From: Salinibacterium sp.
Lineage (GTDB): Bacteria > Actinomycetota > Actinomycetes > Actinomycetales > Microbacteriaceae
Length of the DNA stretch: 64,000 nucleotides
Reading direction: 5' to 3'
Assembly: GCA_019638845.1 (NCBI GenBank)
Contig: JAHBSZ010000001.1
Span: forward strand, 1-64,000
Numbering within the stretch: the stretch's first letter is position 1; every line of letters begins with the position of its first letter. Below, one piece after another: positions 10,861 through 20,022 of this stretch. Under the pieces are notes generated by a model. It saw only the letters and a list, made by a program, of their open reading frames with translations. It ran no database searches and had not been told where the DNA came from. The position numbers were made by a program, and so were the translations under genes.

Positions 10861-13324
10861 CGGCCGCCACGGCCACAGCAGCGTTCTTCGCCTCGGTTGC
10901 CTCCGCCTGCGTCAAGGTGCGATCCGCCGCACGGAAGCGCAACGCAAACGTGAGTGACTTGCTGCCGTCCGGCACTCCGGCACCGCGATAGTCATCGACG
11001 AGGGTGACCTTCTCGAGCAACTCTCCGGCACCCTCGACAAGCAGGGCGAGCACATCCCCTGCACTGACCGTGCTCGACACCACGAGCGACAGGTCCTGAG
11101 TCGCCGCGGGCAACCCGAGAATCGGCGACGGCGTGACCTCGGTGATCGACAGTGCAATGAGGGCGTCGAGATCGAGCTCGAGCACCGCGACCACGCGCGG
11201 CAGGTCGAGGTCGGCAGCAAGCGACGGAAGCAACTCCCCCGCGTATCCGATGACGCGGTCACCGGAACGCAATTCAGCAGTTCGACCCGGATGCATGGCC
11301 TGGTGGGATCCCGTCGTGATCGTGATCGGCGACGCAAGGACCGTTGCAAGGTGTTGCGCCGCACCCAACGCATCGGAAAGCCCGTGCGAAACGCTCGGTT
11401 GCCCAGGCTGTTTCGTCACGGCATCGCCAAGGAACAGCGCACCGACGTGCCACGGCTGCGGAGGGATGCTCGCGCGCAAGCCCTCGAGCACCTCCGCCGA
11501 CGGACGCTGGTCGCCGGCAGGCAACGGTCCACTGCCGTAGGTGTGCCCCGCGACCGGGCGGAATACCGTCCCGACCTCGTACAGCGAGAGGTCGGTGAGC
11601 CCGCGGGAGAGGTTCCGGCGCGCAATGGCAATGAGGCCAGGGAGGAGCGAGGTACGCAACCACGCGGCATCCGGGTCAAGCGGGTTTGCGATCTTCATAG
11701 CCGCGACACCGCCCGTCTCAGGCGAGCCGAACTGATCATTCGACGCCTGAGCGAGGAACGGGTATGCGAGCACCTCGGTGAGACCGCCAGCAGCGAGCGA
11801 ACTCGAGGCGAGCCGCCGCAACCGTTGCTCACGCGTGAGCCCACGACCGGGCGGTGCGACAGGCAACACGGACGGGATTCGGTCGTATCCCACGATGCGG
11901 GCGACCTCCTCGGCAAGGGTTGCCCGGTCGGTGAGGTCAGGGCGCCAGGTCGGGGGCGTGACCGTCCAGCCGGAGTCGCTTGCGACGACCGTGGTGCCGA
12001 TCTCCTGGAGCGAATCGGTGACCTCGTCGGCCGAGAACTCGGCTCCGATGAGGCTGGTGACGTAGCCGTCCGGAAGCTCGATCGCGCTCGGGGGCACTGA
12101 GTTGTCCAACACGATCCCGAGGTCGTCTCCGGTGCCGCCACCGAGTTCCTCCAGCAGTTGCACGACTCGCGCGACACCGACCGCGGGGACCTTCGGGTCT
12201 ACTCCGCGCTCGTAGCGACGGGCAGCTTCACTCCACAGCTTGTGTCGTCGTGCGGTGCGGGCAATCGTGACCGGATCCCAGTTGGCCGCCTCGACAAGCA
12301 CATTGGTGGTCGAGTCGCTGATCTCCGTGGAGGCGCCCCCCATCACTCCGGCGAGCCCCACCGGCCCGGACTCGTCATCGATCAGCAGATCTTCCGGACT
12401 CAGGGTGCGCACTTGCCCATCGAGCGTCTCGAATTTCTCGCCAGCCTTCGCTCGACGGATGGTGAAGCCACCCCTGAGCTTGTCGAGGTCATACGTGTGA
12501 TTGGGCTGTCCAAGCTCGAGCATGACGTAGTTGCTGATGTCGACGACGAGCGAGATCGACCGAATGCCGGCGAGCGTCAATCGCGACACCATCCACGCCG
12601 GAGTCGGTCGAGTGGGATCGATGCCGCGCACCGCGCGCGCCATAAAGACCGAGACGCCAATGTTGCCGCGGATGGGTGCCTCATCGGCAACCGTCACCGA
12701 GAAGCCGTGTGCGTCCGACGGAGTGACCGCGTCTGCGGGATCGCGGAACGCTGCGCCCGTCGAGTGGGCGTACTCGCGTGCGACCCCTCGGATCGAGAAT
12801 GCGTAGCCGCGGTCTGGCGTGACGTTGATCTCGACGGCGAAGTCATCGATGCCGAGCAGCGGGATCGCATCGGCGCCGACCTCGGGGTCGAGGCCGAGAT
12901 TCTTCAGGAGCAGGATTCCGTCGTGCTCGTCTCCCAGACCCAACTCGCGCGCCGATGCCATCATGCCGTCGGACACATGCCCATAAGTCTTTCGCGCCGC
13001 GATGGGGAACGGCCCTGGCAACACGGCACCGGGCAGCGATACCACGACCTTGTCGCCCACGGCGAAGTTGTGCGCACCGCACACGATTCCGCGGGGGGCA
13101 TCCTCACCGACATCGACCTGCACCCAGTTGATGGTCTTGCCGTTGGACTGGGGCTCCGGGGTGAACTCGAGAACCTTGCCCACGACCACCGGACCGGTGA
13201 CGTCGAAGCTGTGCACATCCTCTTCTTCGAACCCCACCTTGACGAGCGCAGCGTGGACCTGCTCGAACGTGACGTCCTCGGGAATCGCGACAAACTCGCG
13301 CAACCAACTGATCGGGACGCGCAT
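10832..13324 (-). CDS. pheT: phenylalanyl-tRNA synthetase beta chain
   Basis: Large subunit of the alpha2-beta2 PheRS. The 830 residues show the usual order: an EMAP-type tRNA-binding OB domain (about 40-150), B3/4 editing domain (about 210-370), B5 domain (about 400-470), a catalytic-like core, and a ferredoxin-fold anticodon-binding domain at the C-terminus (about 735-830). The ATG shares one base with the pheS stop. The last codons lie in a 10-bp-period repeat that continues past the stop. Confidence 0.97.
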   Translation of the reverse strand: MRVPISWLREFVAIPEDVTFEQVHAALVKVGFEEEDVHSFDVTGPVVVGKVLEFTPEPQSNGKTINWVQVDVGEDAPRGIVCGAHNFAVGDKVVVSLPGAVLPGPFPIAARKTYGHVSDGMMASARELGLGDEHDGILLLKNLGLDPEVGADAIPLLGIDDFAVEINVTPDRGYAFSIRGVAREYAHSTGAAFRDPADAVTPSDAHGFSVTVADEAPIRGNIGVSVFMARAVRGIDPTRPTPAWMVSRLTLAGIRSISLVVDISNYVMLELGQPNHTYDLDKLRGGFTIRRAKAGEKFETLDGQVRTLSPEDLLIDDESGPVGLAGVMGGASTEISDSTTNVLVEAANWDPVTIARTARRHKLWSEAARRYERGVDPKVPAVGVARVVQLLEELGGGTGDDLGIVLDNSVPPSAIELPDGYVTSLIGAEFSADEVTDSLQEIGTTVVASDSGWTVTPPTWRPDLTDRATLAEEVARIVGYDRIPSVLPVAPPGRGLTREQRLRRLASSSLAAGGLTEVLAYPFLAQASNDQFGSPETGGVAAMKIANPLDPDAAWLRTSLLPGLIAIARRNLSRGLTDLSLYEVGTVFRPVAGHTYGSGPLPAGDQRPSAEVLEGLRASIPPQPWHVGALFLGDAVTKQPGQPSVSHGLSDALGAAQHLATVLASPITITTGSHQAMHPGRTAELRSGDRVIGYAGELLPSLAADLDLPRVVAVLELDLDALIALSITEVTPSPILGLPAATQDLSLVVSSTVSAGDVLALLVEGAGELLEKVTLVDDYRGAGVPDGSKSLTFALRFRAADRTLTQAEATEAKNAAVAVAAARVGAILRE

Positions 13325-14370
13325 CAGACCACCATTCCGAACTGCTGCGAGAAGCGAATATCGCCCTCGACCATGTCACGCATATCGTTCATGTCGTTGC
13401 GGAACTGCAACGTGCGCTCGATGCCCATTCCGAAGGCGAAGCCCTGGTACTCGTCAGGATCGATCCCCGCGGCTCGCAGCACATTGCGATTGACCATTCC
13501 ACAGCCACCCCACTCGACCCAGCGTGCGCCGCCTTTGGCGTTCGGCTGCCAGACATCCATCTCGGCGCTCGGCTCGGTGAAGGGAAAATAGTTGGGACGC
13601 AGGCGAATCTGCGCCTCCTCCCCGAACATCGCCCGTGCGAGGTGCTCGAGGGTGCCGCGCAGGTTTGCCATGGTCAGACCTCGATCGATGGCGATGCCCT
13701 CGATCTGATGGAAGACGGGAGTGTGTGTTGCGTCGAGCTCGTCTTTGCGGAAGACCTTGCCGGGCGACACCACATAGAGCGGAAGCTCGCGGGTGAGCAG
13801 TGATCGGATCTGCACGGGGCTGGTCTGGGTGCGCAACACCAGGTGCGCATCGACAGGATCGATGAAGAACGTGTCCTGCTCACTGCGAGCCGGGTGATCC
13901 TCATCCATGTTGAGCGAGTCGAAGTTGAACCATTCGTTCTCAAGCTCTGGACCTTCGGCCACCTCCCAGCCCATGGCGACGAACACGTCGCCCATGTGCT
14001 CCATCAGTAGGCTGAGCGGATGCCGCGACCCGGTCCTCCACCGTGAGGGAACTGCCGTGACATCCACAGCCTCCGCCGCAAGCCGCGCGTTCTCCTCGGC
14101 CACGGCGAGTTCTGCCTCGCGAGCGGAGAGAGCCTCGGCCACACGCGCACGCCCCTGACCCACGAGCTTGCCCGCGGTCGCTCGGTCTTCAGGTGCTACC
14201 GACTTGAGGCTCGCGTTGAACTGCGCGAGCGGAGATTGCTCCCCCGCGTGAGCCGCGCGCGCAAGGCGGAGCTCGGCGACCGTTGTGGCGGCGGAAAATG
14301 CGGCGATTGCGGCATCCGCTGCCTGCGATATTGCCGTCTCGGTGATTGCTGGGGTCCCTGACACAGTCAC
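13324..14370 (-). CDS. pheS: phenylalanyl-tRNA synthetase alpha chain
   Basis: Catalytic subunit of PheRS, class II. The 348 residues have an N-terminal coiled-coil tRNA-binding part (about 1-90) followed by the core, with the motif 3 region GGCGMVNRNVLRAAGI and GFAFGMGIERTLQFR near the end. Two GTG codons (14370 and 14364) compete as start. Neither has a ribosome site; the second is 8 bases after a TAAACT hexamer, so a leaderless start at 14364 is equally possible. It usually follows the SPOUT methylase gene directly; here the gluABCD genes lie between them. Confidence 0.96.
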   Translation of the reverse strand: MTVSGTPAITETAISQAADAAIAAFSAATTVAELRLARAAHAGEQSPLAQFNASLKSVAPEDRATAGKLVGQGRARVAEALSAREAELAVAEENARLAAEAVDVTAVPSRWRTGSRHPLSLLMEHMGDVFVAMGWEVAEGPELENEWFNFDSLNMDEDHPARSEQDTFFIDPVDAHLVLRTQTSPVQIRSLLTRELPLYVVSPGKVFRKDELDATHTPVFHQIEGIAIDRGLTMANLRGTLEHLARAMFGEEAQIRLRPNYFPFTEPSAEMDVWQPNAKGGARWVEWGGCGMVNRNVLRAAGIDPDEYQGFAFGMGIERTLQFRNDMNDMRDMVEGDIRFSQQFGMVV

Positions 14371-14407
14371 CGAGTTTACCGGGAGCCCGGAGGCGCGATG
14401 TTCGGGG

Positions 14408-15316
14408 CTAATCCGGCGTGCGGTTGCGTGGCCGCGGAAGTGTTATCGCGCGGGTGCCTTCGATACCGGGCGGCTTGGGGGTATTCGGCAGCGCCTTACC
14501 CATTCGCGGTCCACTGCGTCGCGCCACATAGCGCGCCAGCCACGACAGGGAAAGGTTGATTGCGAGATAGATGACGAGGGTGAGGAAGAACAGCGAGAAG
14601 AAGTACCGGTTGCCGTAGAAGTTCGACATCTGGTTGACGACCTTGCGCAGTAGCTCGGGATAGCCGATCACATAGGCGAGCGACGTGTCTTTGAGGAGAA
14701 CCACGAGCTGGGCAATGATGATCGGCAACATCTGGCGGAAGGCTTGAGGGAACTCGATGAGCATCCGAGTCTGCACCGGGGTCAGCCCGATCGCGAGACC
14801 CGACTCACGCTGCCCGCGCGGCAGCGATGCAATGCCCGCACGAAGCGCCTCGCCGATGATGGCGCCATTGTAGATTCCGAGCGCCAACACTCCCGCCGGG
14901 TATGCACCGGTGCTGAAGACAAGCAGGATGAACAGCATCATGAGCAGCACGGGCATGCCACGGAAGAATTCGAGAATGACAAGCACGGGAATCCGCACGA
15001 ACGCGGATCGAGCCGTGCGCCCGAACGAGAACGCGATGCCTACCAGTACCGCGAGGACGGCGGCGACGCCGGCCATCCGAAGTGTTCCCCAAACGCCATC
15101 GAGCACCCCACGCCACAGGGCGAGATCAGTGAAGATGTCCCAGCGGCTCGGATCGAACATTCCAGGTTGCTCGGCGCCATTGGCAGACACCCTGGGAGCT
15201 GCGAGGGCAAGCACGAGGGCAACGAGGCCCACGACAATAAGAACCAGCCCGATGATGGAGCCGATACGCTCGCGGCGCTTGGTGATGGGCCCGGGTGCGT
15301 CGTAGAGAACGCTCAT
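14408..15316 (-). CDS. gluD: glutamate-type ABC transporter permease
   Basis: Inner-membrane permease of the HAAT polar-amino-acid importer class. The 302-residue product has a cytoplasmic N-terminus, several membrane helices and the EAA-type loop seen as RAGIASLPRGQRESGLAIGL. The positively charged C-terminal tail is longer than usual. The ATG overlaps the gluC stop (ATGA). The pair of unlike permeases with one lipoprotein and one ATPase matches Corynebacterium gluABCD; the actual substrate could be glutamate, aspartate or another polar amino acid. Confidence 0.9.
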   Translation of the reverse strand: MSVLYDAPGPITKRRERIGSIIGLVLIVVGLVALVLALAAPRVSANGAEQPGMFDPSRWDIFTDLALWRGVLDGVWGTLRMAGVAAVLAVLVGIAFSFGRTARSAFVRIPVLVILEFFRGMPVLLMMLFILLVFSTGAYPAGVLALGIYNGAIIGEALRAGIASLPRGQRESGLAIGLTPVQTRMLIEFPQAFRQMLPIIIAQLVVLLKDTSLAYVIGYPELLRKVVNQMSNFYGNRYFFSLFFLTLVIYLAINLSLSWLARYVARRSGPRMGKALPNTPKPPGIEGTRAITLPRPRNRTPD

Positions 15317-15960
15317 CGCAGCACCGCCACCTTTTTCTCGACCCGAGCGGCAATGATGCCGAGGGTAACGGTGACCAAGAGATAGAAGAATGCGACAGCG
15401 AGCAGAATCGCCACTACCGAATCGCCGCGAATGTTGATGACATCCCCCGCCGAGGCGAAGAGCTCCTTGACGAAGAATGCACCGGCCACCGACGTGTTCT
15501 TCGTCAGTGCTATGAAAACGTTGATGAGGGGCGGGATGACCATCCGGATCGCTTGCGGCATCACAACGAGCCCGAGCGTCTGCCCGAACGACATACCGAT
15601 GCTGCGGGCTGCCTCGGCCTGACCGATGGGCACGCCGTTGAAGCCCGAGCGGATCGCCTCAGCGACGAAGGGTGACGTGTACGCGGTGAGGCCGATTACC
15701 GCGAGCGTGAAGAAGTCAATGCGCACACCGAGATACGGGAGGATGAACGCGCAAAAGAAAAGCACAAGTGTGAGCGGCGTATTGCGCAATATTTCGGTGT
15801 ACGCGGCCGCGAACCCTCGCACCGACGCGATCGGCGAGATGCGCATCGCGGCGACGATGGAACCTACGGCGAAAGCCGCGGTTCCCGACAGCACGAGGAG
15901 GCCGAGGGTCATGCCGAATCCGCGAAGGAACGTAGGCAAGTTCTCGATTACGGCATCCAT
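15313..15960 (-). CDS. gluC: glutamate-type ABC transporter permease
   Basis: First permease of the importer, 215 residues, with about five membrane helices and the EAA loop AIRSGFNGVPIGQAEAARSI. The start at 15960 is decided by a strong AAAGGAGG ribosome site ending eight bases before the ATG; an upstream in-frame extension has none. It lies 75 bases after gluB, separated by a 14-bp hairpin. Confidence 0.92.
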   Translation of the reverse strand: MDAVIENLPTFLRGFGMTLGLLVLSGTAAFAVGSIVAAMRISPIASVRGFAAAYTEILRNTPLTLVLFFCAFILPYLGVRIDFFTLAVIGLTAYTSPFVAEAIRSGFNGVPIGQAEAARSIGMSFGQTLGLVVMPQAIRMVIPPLINVFIALTKNTSVAGAFFVKELFASAGDVINIRGDSVVAILLAVAFFYLLVTVTLGIIAARVEKKVAVLR

Positions 15961-15989
15961 CTCACACCTCCTTTGGGTCTCATGCAGAT

Positions 15990-16026
15990 GCGAGGCGGTC
16001 CGCACCGGGTGGGCGGACCGCCTCGC
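15990..16026 (-). promoter_or_regulatory. intercistronic hairpin after gluB
   Basis: Perfect 14-bp stem (15990-16003 with 16013-16026) and a 9-base loop between gluB and gluC. Hairpins in this place usually protect the binding-protein message and lower read-through into the permeases, giving excess binding protein. There is no T-run, so full termination is unlikely. Confidence 0.75.
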
Positions 16027-16035
16027 GGCTAGCAG

Positions 16036-16908
16036 TTATCGCACGTAGCGGTCAACGGCAGGCGGGGTGGGAAGGTTCAGCACCTTACCTGCGGTGCTCT
16101 CCCAGGCGGCAGCCCAGGTGCCATCGGCGTACGAAGCCTCAAGCACGTCGTTGATCCAGTTGCGGAACGTGTCGTCCTCGAGCGCAACGCCAATTCCGTA
16201 GGGCTCCTCGGTGAACGGGTTGTTGACGACCTCGAACTCACCCGAGTTCTGGTCTGCGAGACCCGCAAGGATCACGTTGTCGGTCGATACCGCGACAACC
16301 GCGCCGTTGCGAAGCGGCTCGAGGCAGTCACCGTAGCCCGCAGCAGCAAGCACGACGGCGCCAGCAGCGATCAGGTTCTTCTCAGAGGTGGACCCTGATG
16401 CAGAACAAACGTTCTTGCCCGCGAGGTCGTCGATCCCGGTGATGCCTTCGGGGTTACCCGCGAGAACGAGGATGTCCTGTCCGGCCGAGTAGTAGGGACC
16501 AGCGAACGAAACTACCTCTTTGCGGGTGTCGTTGATCGTGTAGGTGGCGACTACGAGGTCAACCTCACCACTCTGGATGAACGGCTCACGGTTCTTGGAG
16601 ACCGTCTCCACCCACTTGATCTTGTCTGCGCTGATGCCGAGTTCGCCAGCAATGATCTTGCCGATCTCGACATCGAATCCGACCGGCGTTCCGTCGGGGC
16701 CAGCAAGGCCGAAGAGGGGCTGATCGAACTTGGTACCGATCGTGATGGTGCCCGCGTCGGCGAGCTTGGCCATCGTGGTACCCGCCTCAAATGTCGGCGC
16801 GGCAACCGTCGGGTCCGCCGCCGGCGTTCCTGAATCCGTGCAACCGCCCAGAACGAGCACGCTCGCTACTGCAACGGCAGAAATCATTAGACCGTTCTTG
16901 AACCTCAT
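16036..16908 (-). CDS. gluB: glutamate-type ABC transporter substrate-binding lipoprotein
   Basis: Captures the amino acid outside the cell. The 290 residues begin with a lipoprotein signal peptide; the lipobox is LGGC with C23 as the lipidated residue. A Ser/Pro/Ala-rich linker leads to an SBP family 3 domain (about 48-280), recognisable from TITIGTKFDQPLFG, GFDVEIGKIIAGELG and the acidic VDLVVATYTINDTRKE segment. Two cysteines inside the domain (in NVCSASGS and GDCLEP) could form a disulfide. A strong AGGAGG precedes the ATG. Confidence 0.94.
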   Translation of the reverse strand: MRFKNGLMISAVAVASVLVLGGCTDSGTPAADPTVAAPTFEAGTTMAKLADAGTITIGTKFDQPLFGLAGPDGTPVGFDVEIGKIIAGELGISADKIKWVETVSKNREPFIQSGEVDLVVATYTINDTRKEVVSFAGPYYSAGQDILVLAGNPEGITGIDDLAGKNVCSASGSTSEKNLIAAGAVVLAAAGYGDCLEPLRNGAVVAVSTDNVILAGLADQNSGEFEVVNNPFTEEPYGIGVALEDDTFRNWINDVLEASYADGTWAAAWESTAGKVLNLPTPPAVDRYVR

Positions 16909-16946
16909 GGGTTCCTCCTGTCTGCTGTGTTTTCCCGCTCACTCGA

Positions 16947-17699
16947 TTAGTGGGCAAGTACTTTCGAGAGGAAGTCCTTCGCTCTCGGAGTCTGTGGTTT
17001 CGTGAAGAAGGTCTCGGGATCTGCTTCCTCGACGATCTCGCCGTCTGCCATGAAGAGCACTCGTTTGCCCGCTTTGCGAGCGAATCCCATCTCGTGGGTG
17101 ACGACGACCATGGTCATCCCCTCCTCAGCGAGCCCGACCATGACATCGAGCACCTCGGTGATCATCTCGGGGTCGAGCGCCGATGTCGGCTCGTCGAACA
17201 ACATGACCTTCGGTTCCATCGCGAGAGCTCGCGCAATCGCCACTCGCTGCTGTTGACCGCCAGACAATTGAGCAGGCATCTTGTTCGCCTGATCGGCGAC
17301 GCCTACCCGATCGAGCAAGATCATCGCGCTGGCATCGGCGTCGGCCTTCGAGATGCCACGCACCCGACGCGGCCCGAGGGTGACGTTCTCCAGAATCGTC
17401 TTGTGCGCGAAGAGGTTGAAAGATTGGAAGACCATTCCGACGTCGGCACGGAGCTTCGCCAGCCCCGCTCCCTCTTCGGGAAGAGGCACCAAATCGATGG
17501 TGATCGTGCCGCTATCGATGGTCTCCAGGCGGTTGATGGCGCGACACAAAGTCGACTTACCCGAACCGCTGGGCCCGATGACGACAACGACTTCACCGCG
17601 GTGAATCGTGGTTGTGATGTCCTTCAATACATGAAGTTCACCGAAGTGCTTGTTGACGTGATCGAGGACGACCAGAGGTTCACTACCGTGTGACTCCAT
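16947..17699 (-). CDS. gluA: glutamate-type ABC transporter ATPase
   Basis: ATP-binding subunit of the importer, 250 residues. Walker A is GPSGSGKST (42-50), Q-loop FQSFN, signature LSGGQQQR, Walker [15 protein letters not shown], and the H-loop histidine in VVTHEMGFA. It is the first gene of gluABCD. The ATG lies directly after a good promoter with no room for a leader. Confidence 0.95.
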   Translation of the reverse strand: MESHGSEPLVVLDHVNKHFGELHVLKDITTTIHRGEVVVVIGPSGSGKSTLCRAINRLETIDSGTITIDLVPLPEEGAGLAKLRADVGMVFQSFNLFAHKTILENVTLGPRRVRGISKADADASAMILLDRVGVADQANKMPAQLSGGQQQRVAIARALAMEPKVMLFDEPTSALDPEMITEVLDVMVGLAEEGMTMVVVTHEMGFARKAGKRVLFMADGEIVEEADPETFFTKPQTPRAKDFLSKVLAH

Positions 17700-17706
17700 G
17701 AGTCCA

Positions 17707-17734
17707 CGGTTACACGGATGACAAGTGAGGTCAA
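17707..17734 (-). promoter_or_regulatory. gluABCD promoter, leaderless
   Basis: Minus strand: TTGACC (17729-17734), 16-base spacer, TAACCG (17707-17712), then 7 bases to the gluA ATG at 17699. This has the best -35 of the leaderless candidates in the window. Confidence 0.6.
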
Positions 17735-17774
17735 AAACTCAGCCAAGATGTGACTCGACTGTGATGCTGAAAAC

Positions 17775-18575
17775 TCAACTTCGCTGTGCGAATGCGCTTT
17801 CGTACAGGCACACCGATGCGGCGGTAGCGAGGTTCATCGACTCGGCGTGTCCATAGATCGGAACGGTGATTACCCAGTCGGCAAGAGCGTAATGGGCGTC
17901 GCTCAAGCCGCGCGCCTCGTTACCAAACAGCCATGCCGTGGGTGCCGCAAGGGCTCCGGCCTTCCGGGCAGCGAGCAGATCCGCGCCTTTGATGTCCGCG
18001 GCAATGACTTGCAGCCCGATTCCCTTGGCCTTGTCGACGACGCTGTCGAGCTCCGACGCAATGGCGACGGGCAAGTGGAACAGTGACCCGGTCGTTGCTC
18101 TGACCACCTTCGGGTTGTAGAGGTCGACGCTGCGACCGGAGAGAATCACGGCATCCGCGCCAGCCGCATCTGCAGCCCGGATAATCGTTCCCGCGTTCCC
18201 CGGATCGCGCACCTCCTCGAGGATGGCGATGAGCTTGGGCCCTCCCGCCAGGATGTCCTTCAGCGAGGTGGGAAACTGTCGGCACACAGCGATAATCCCC
18301 TGCGGGGTGACCGTGTCAGCCATCGCTTCGAGCACGACTTCGGAAACGAACTCGACCTCGATACCTGCCTCAGTAGCGGCGCGCGACAGATCCGCGTGCC
18401 GCTCCAGAGCAGTGGGAGTCGCGTACAGCTCGACGAGCAGTTCGGGACGGTAAGTAAGGGCCTCGGAGACCGCCTGCGGCCCCTCGAGCAGAAACAGTCC
18501 GGTCTCGGATCGGGCGTCCCGCTTGGCGAGCTTCGCCACGGCGCGAACGCGCGGCGAGCGGGGGTTGTCGATCAT
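17775..18575 (-). CDS. SPOUT (TrmH/SpoU) family RNA 2'-O-methyltransferase
   Basis: S-adenosylmethionine-dependent methylase of the trefoil-knot class. In the 266 residues the three SPOUT motifs are clear: EVRDPGNAGTIIRAADAAGA (about 121-140), WLFGNEARGL and MNLATAASVCLYE near the C-terminus. An L30e-like substrate-binding domain fills about residues 1-100. Its usual place between rplT and pheS suggests an rRNA target; the exact nucleotide is unknown. A TAGGCT hexamer ends 6 bases before the ATG. Confidence 0.92.
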   Translation of the reverse strand: MIDNPRSPRVRAVAKLAKRDARSETGLFLLEGPQAVSEALTYRPELLVELYATPTALERHADLSRAATEAGIEVEFVSEVVLEAMADTVTPQGIIAVCRQFPTSLKDILAGGPKLIAILEEVRDPGNAGTIIRAADAAGADAVILSGRSVDLYNPKVVRATTGSLFHLPVAIASELDSVVDKAKGIGLQVIAADIKGADLLAARKAGALAAPTAWLFGNEARGLSDAHYALADWVITVPIYGHAESMNLATAASVCLYESAFAQRS

Positions 18576-18581
18576 GGCTTC

Positions 18582-18587
18582 AGCCTA
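18582..18587 (-). promoter_or_regulatory. -10 hexamer of the SPOUT methylase gene
   Basis: TAGGCT on the minus strand, 6 bases before the ATG. The -35 zone falls in the lower arm of the hairpin at 18604-18642, which ends rplT transcription. Confidence 0.5.
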
Positions 18588-18603
18588 GGGCTCGCGAGTA
18601 CGA

Positions 18604-18642
18604 CAACAGCCTCGGACTCGCTGAGCGAGTACGAGGCTGTTG
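18604..18642 (-). terminator. terminator of infC-rpmI-rplT
   Basis: A 19-bp stem (18604-18622 with 18624-18642) with one mismatch and an almost absent loop, between the rplT repeats and the methylase promoter. It is very stable but not followed by a T-run, so it may act as an attenuator or an mRNA end-stabiliser. Confidence 0.65.
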
Positions 18643-18658
18643 GGTAACGCTGTCGAAG

Positions 18659-18774
18659 CTACGCGGACCTTCGGTGCCACTGCGCTTGCTATGCGGACAC
18701 CTTCGGTGCCACTGCGCTTGCTACGCGGACACCTTCGGTGCCACTGCGCTTGCTACGCGGACACCTTCGGTGCC
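18659..18774. repeat. 32-bp tandem repeat from the end of rplT
   Basis: Copies at 18753-18774 (partial, containing the rplT stop codon), 18721-18752 (32 bp, exact), 18689-18720 (one change) and 18659-18688 (2-bp deletion). The rplT-proximal copy encodes the last residues APKVSA and the stop. The others lie downstream and each repeats the same codons and stop (in one copy TAG is preceded by CA instead of CG). Confidence 0.9.
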
Positions 18775-19139
18775 GACGTGTCAGCGGGAAGGGCTGCCTT
18801 GGCGGCGGCGACAATCGCGGCAAACGTCGAGGGCTCGGTGACCGCGAGGTCGGCGAGCATACGGCGGTCGACCTCGATACCGGCCAAGTTCAAGCCCTGG
18901 ATCAGTCGGTTGTAGGTCAGGCCGTTGGCGCGGGAAGCAGCGTTGATGCGCTGGATCCACAGGCGGCGGAAGTCGCCCTTGCGCGCACGGCGGTCACGGT
19001 ATGCGTAGACGAGGGAGTGGGTGACCTGCTCCTTCGCTTTGCGGTAGAGGCGCGAACGCTGTCCACGGTATCCGGATGCGCGCTCAAGAATGACGCGACG
19101 CTTCTTGTGGGCGTTGACTGCCCTTTTTACTCTTGCCAT
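18753..19139 (-). CDS. rplT: 50S ribosomal protein L20
   Basis: Early-assembly 23S rRNA-binding protein and, in many bacteria, translational repressor of its own operon. The 128 residues start [20 protein letters not shown] and hold the basic N-terminal helix and the globular C-terminal domain. A short Ala/Pro/Ser tail ([14 protein letters not shown]) extends beyond the usual end; its final codons lie in the 32-bp tandem repeat. Confidence 0.97.
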   Translation of the reverse strand: MARVKRAVNAHKKRRVILERASGYRGQRSRLYRKAKEQVTHSLVYAYRDRRARKGDFRRLWIQRINAASRANGLTYNRLIQGLNLAGIEVDRRMLADLAVTEPSTFAAIVAAAKAALPADTSAPKVSA

Positions 19140-19156
19140 TGTTCTTGTCCTGACCC

Positions 19157-19351
19157 TTACTTACCGAGAAGCTTCTTGATGACCTTGGCGTCTGCCGGAG
19201 CGAGAACCCGATCGGCATTCATCTGGCGCTTGAGCTTGCTGCTCTTGACTTCCAGATTGTGGCGCATGCCCGCGCCCTGCTTCATGATCTTGCCGCTACC
19301 GGTGACCTTGAAGCGCTTCTTGGCACCGGAGTGCGTCTTCTGCTTAGGCAT
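19157..19351 (-). CDS. rpmI: 50S ribosomal protein L35
   Basis: A 64-residue basic protein starting [20 protein letters not shown], the L35 signature. Its ATG overlaps the last eight bases of infC, so the two are translationally coupled. 17 bases separate it from rplT. Confidence 0.97.
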   Translation of the reverse strand: MPKQKTHSGAKKRFKVTGSGKIMKQGAGMRHNLEVKSSKLKRQMNADRVLAPADAKVIKKLLGK

Positions 19352-20009
19352 CCTTCTCTACTTCCTTCGTTGACACAGGCTTCTTCGTTGGTGCTGCTGC
19401 TGCCGCCGCGACCTTGGGGGTCTCGGCTACATCTGGGGTTGCCGCACGCTGGGGCTTGTTCGCAGCCTTGCGAGCTTCGGCCTCCGCCTTCGCGGTTGCC
19501 TTGTTCTTGTGGGGACCGATGACCATGACCATGTTGCGACCGTCGATGGTCGGGGTCGACTCGACTGAGCCATACTCCGACACGTCTTCCGCGAACTTCT
19601 GCAGCAAACGCACGCCCTGCTCAGGGCGGGACTGCTCGCGGCCGCGGAACAGGATCATGGCTTTGACCTTGTCGCCGCCCTGCAAGAAGCCCTCGGCGCG
19701 CTTGCGCTTCGTCTCGTAGTCGTGAACGTCGATCTTGAGGCGGAAACGAACCTCCTTGAGGATCGTGTTCGCCTGGTTGCGTCGCGCTTCCTTGGCCTTC
19801 TGCGCCTCTTCGTACTTGAACTTGCCGTAATCCATGATCTTGGCAACGGGAGGCTTGGAATTGGGAGCAACCTCAACCAAATCCAGGTCGGCCTCCTGGG
19901 CCAGACGCAGGGCGTCTTCGATTCGGACGACGCCAACCTGCTCGCCGTTGGGGCCAACAAGACGGACCTCCGGAACGCGGATTCGGTCATTGGTACGGGG
20001 ATCGCTGAT
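19344..20009 (-). CDS. infC: translation initiation factor IF-3, ATC start
   Basis: Binds the 30S subunit and rejects non-canonical start codons. Both IF-3 domains are present: N-domain from [20 protein letters not shown] (residues 7-26), linker with [15 protein letters not shown], and C-domain with [20 protein letters not shown]. The C-terminal tail of about 40 residues is Ala/Lys/Pro-rich, typical of actinobacteria. The start is placed at ATC (20009) because AAGGAG sits 7 bases before it and the homologous N-terminus begins at this residue. Upstream in-frame codons lack a ribosome site. Rare start codons in infC are the basis of its autoregulation in E. coli. Length 221 residues. Confidence 0.93.
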   Translation of the reverse strand: MSDPRTNDRIRVPEVRLVGPNGEQVGVVRIEDALRLAQEADLDLVEVAPNSKPPVAKIMDYGKFKYEEAQKAKEARRNQANTILKEVRFRLKIDVHDYETKRKRAEGFLQGGDKVKAMILFRGREQSRPEQGVRLLQKFAEDVSEYGSVESTPTIDGRNMVMVIGPHKNKATAKAEAEARKAANKPQRAATPDVAETPKVAAAAAAPTKKPVSTKEVEKDA

Positions 20010-20022
20010 GCGGGGACTCCTT
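20007..20022 (-). promoter_or_regulatory. infC ribosome site with ATC start codon
   Basis: Minus strand: AAGGAG (20017-20022), 7-base spacer, ATC (20007-20009). IF-3 discriminates against such codons, so a high IF-3 level should lower its own synthesis. Confidence 0.75.

Noticed and set aside
18659-18774. CRISPR array
   Set aside because: The 32-bp units are directly adjacent with no spacers, and they derive from rplT.
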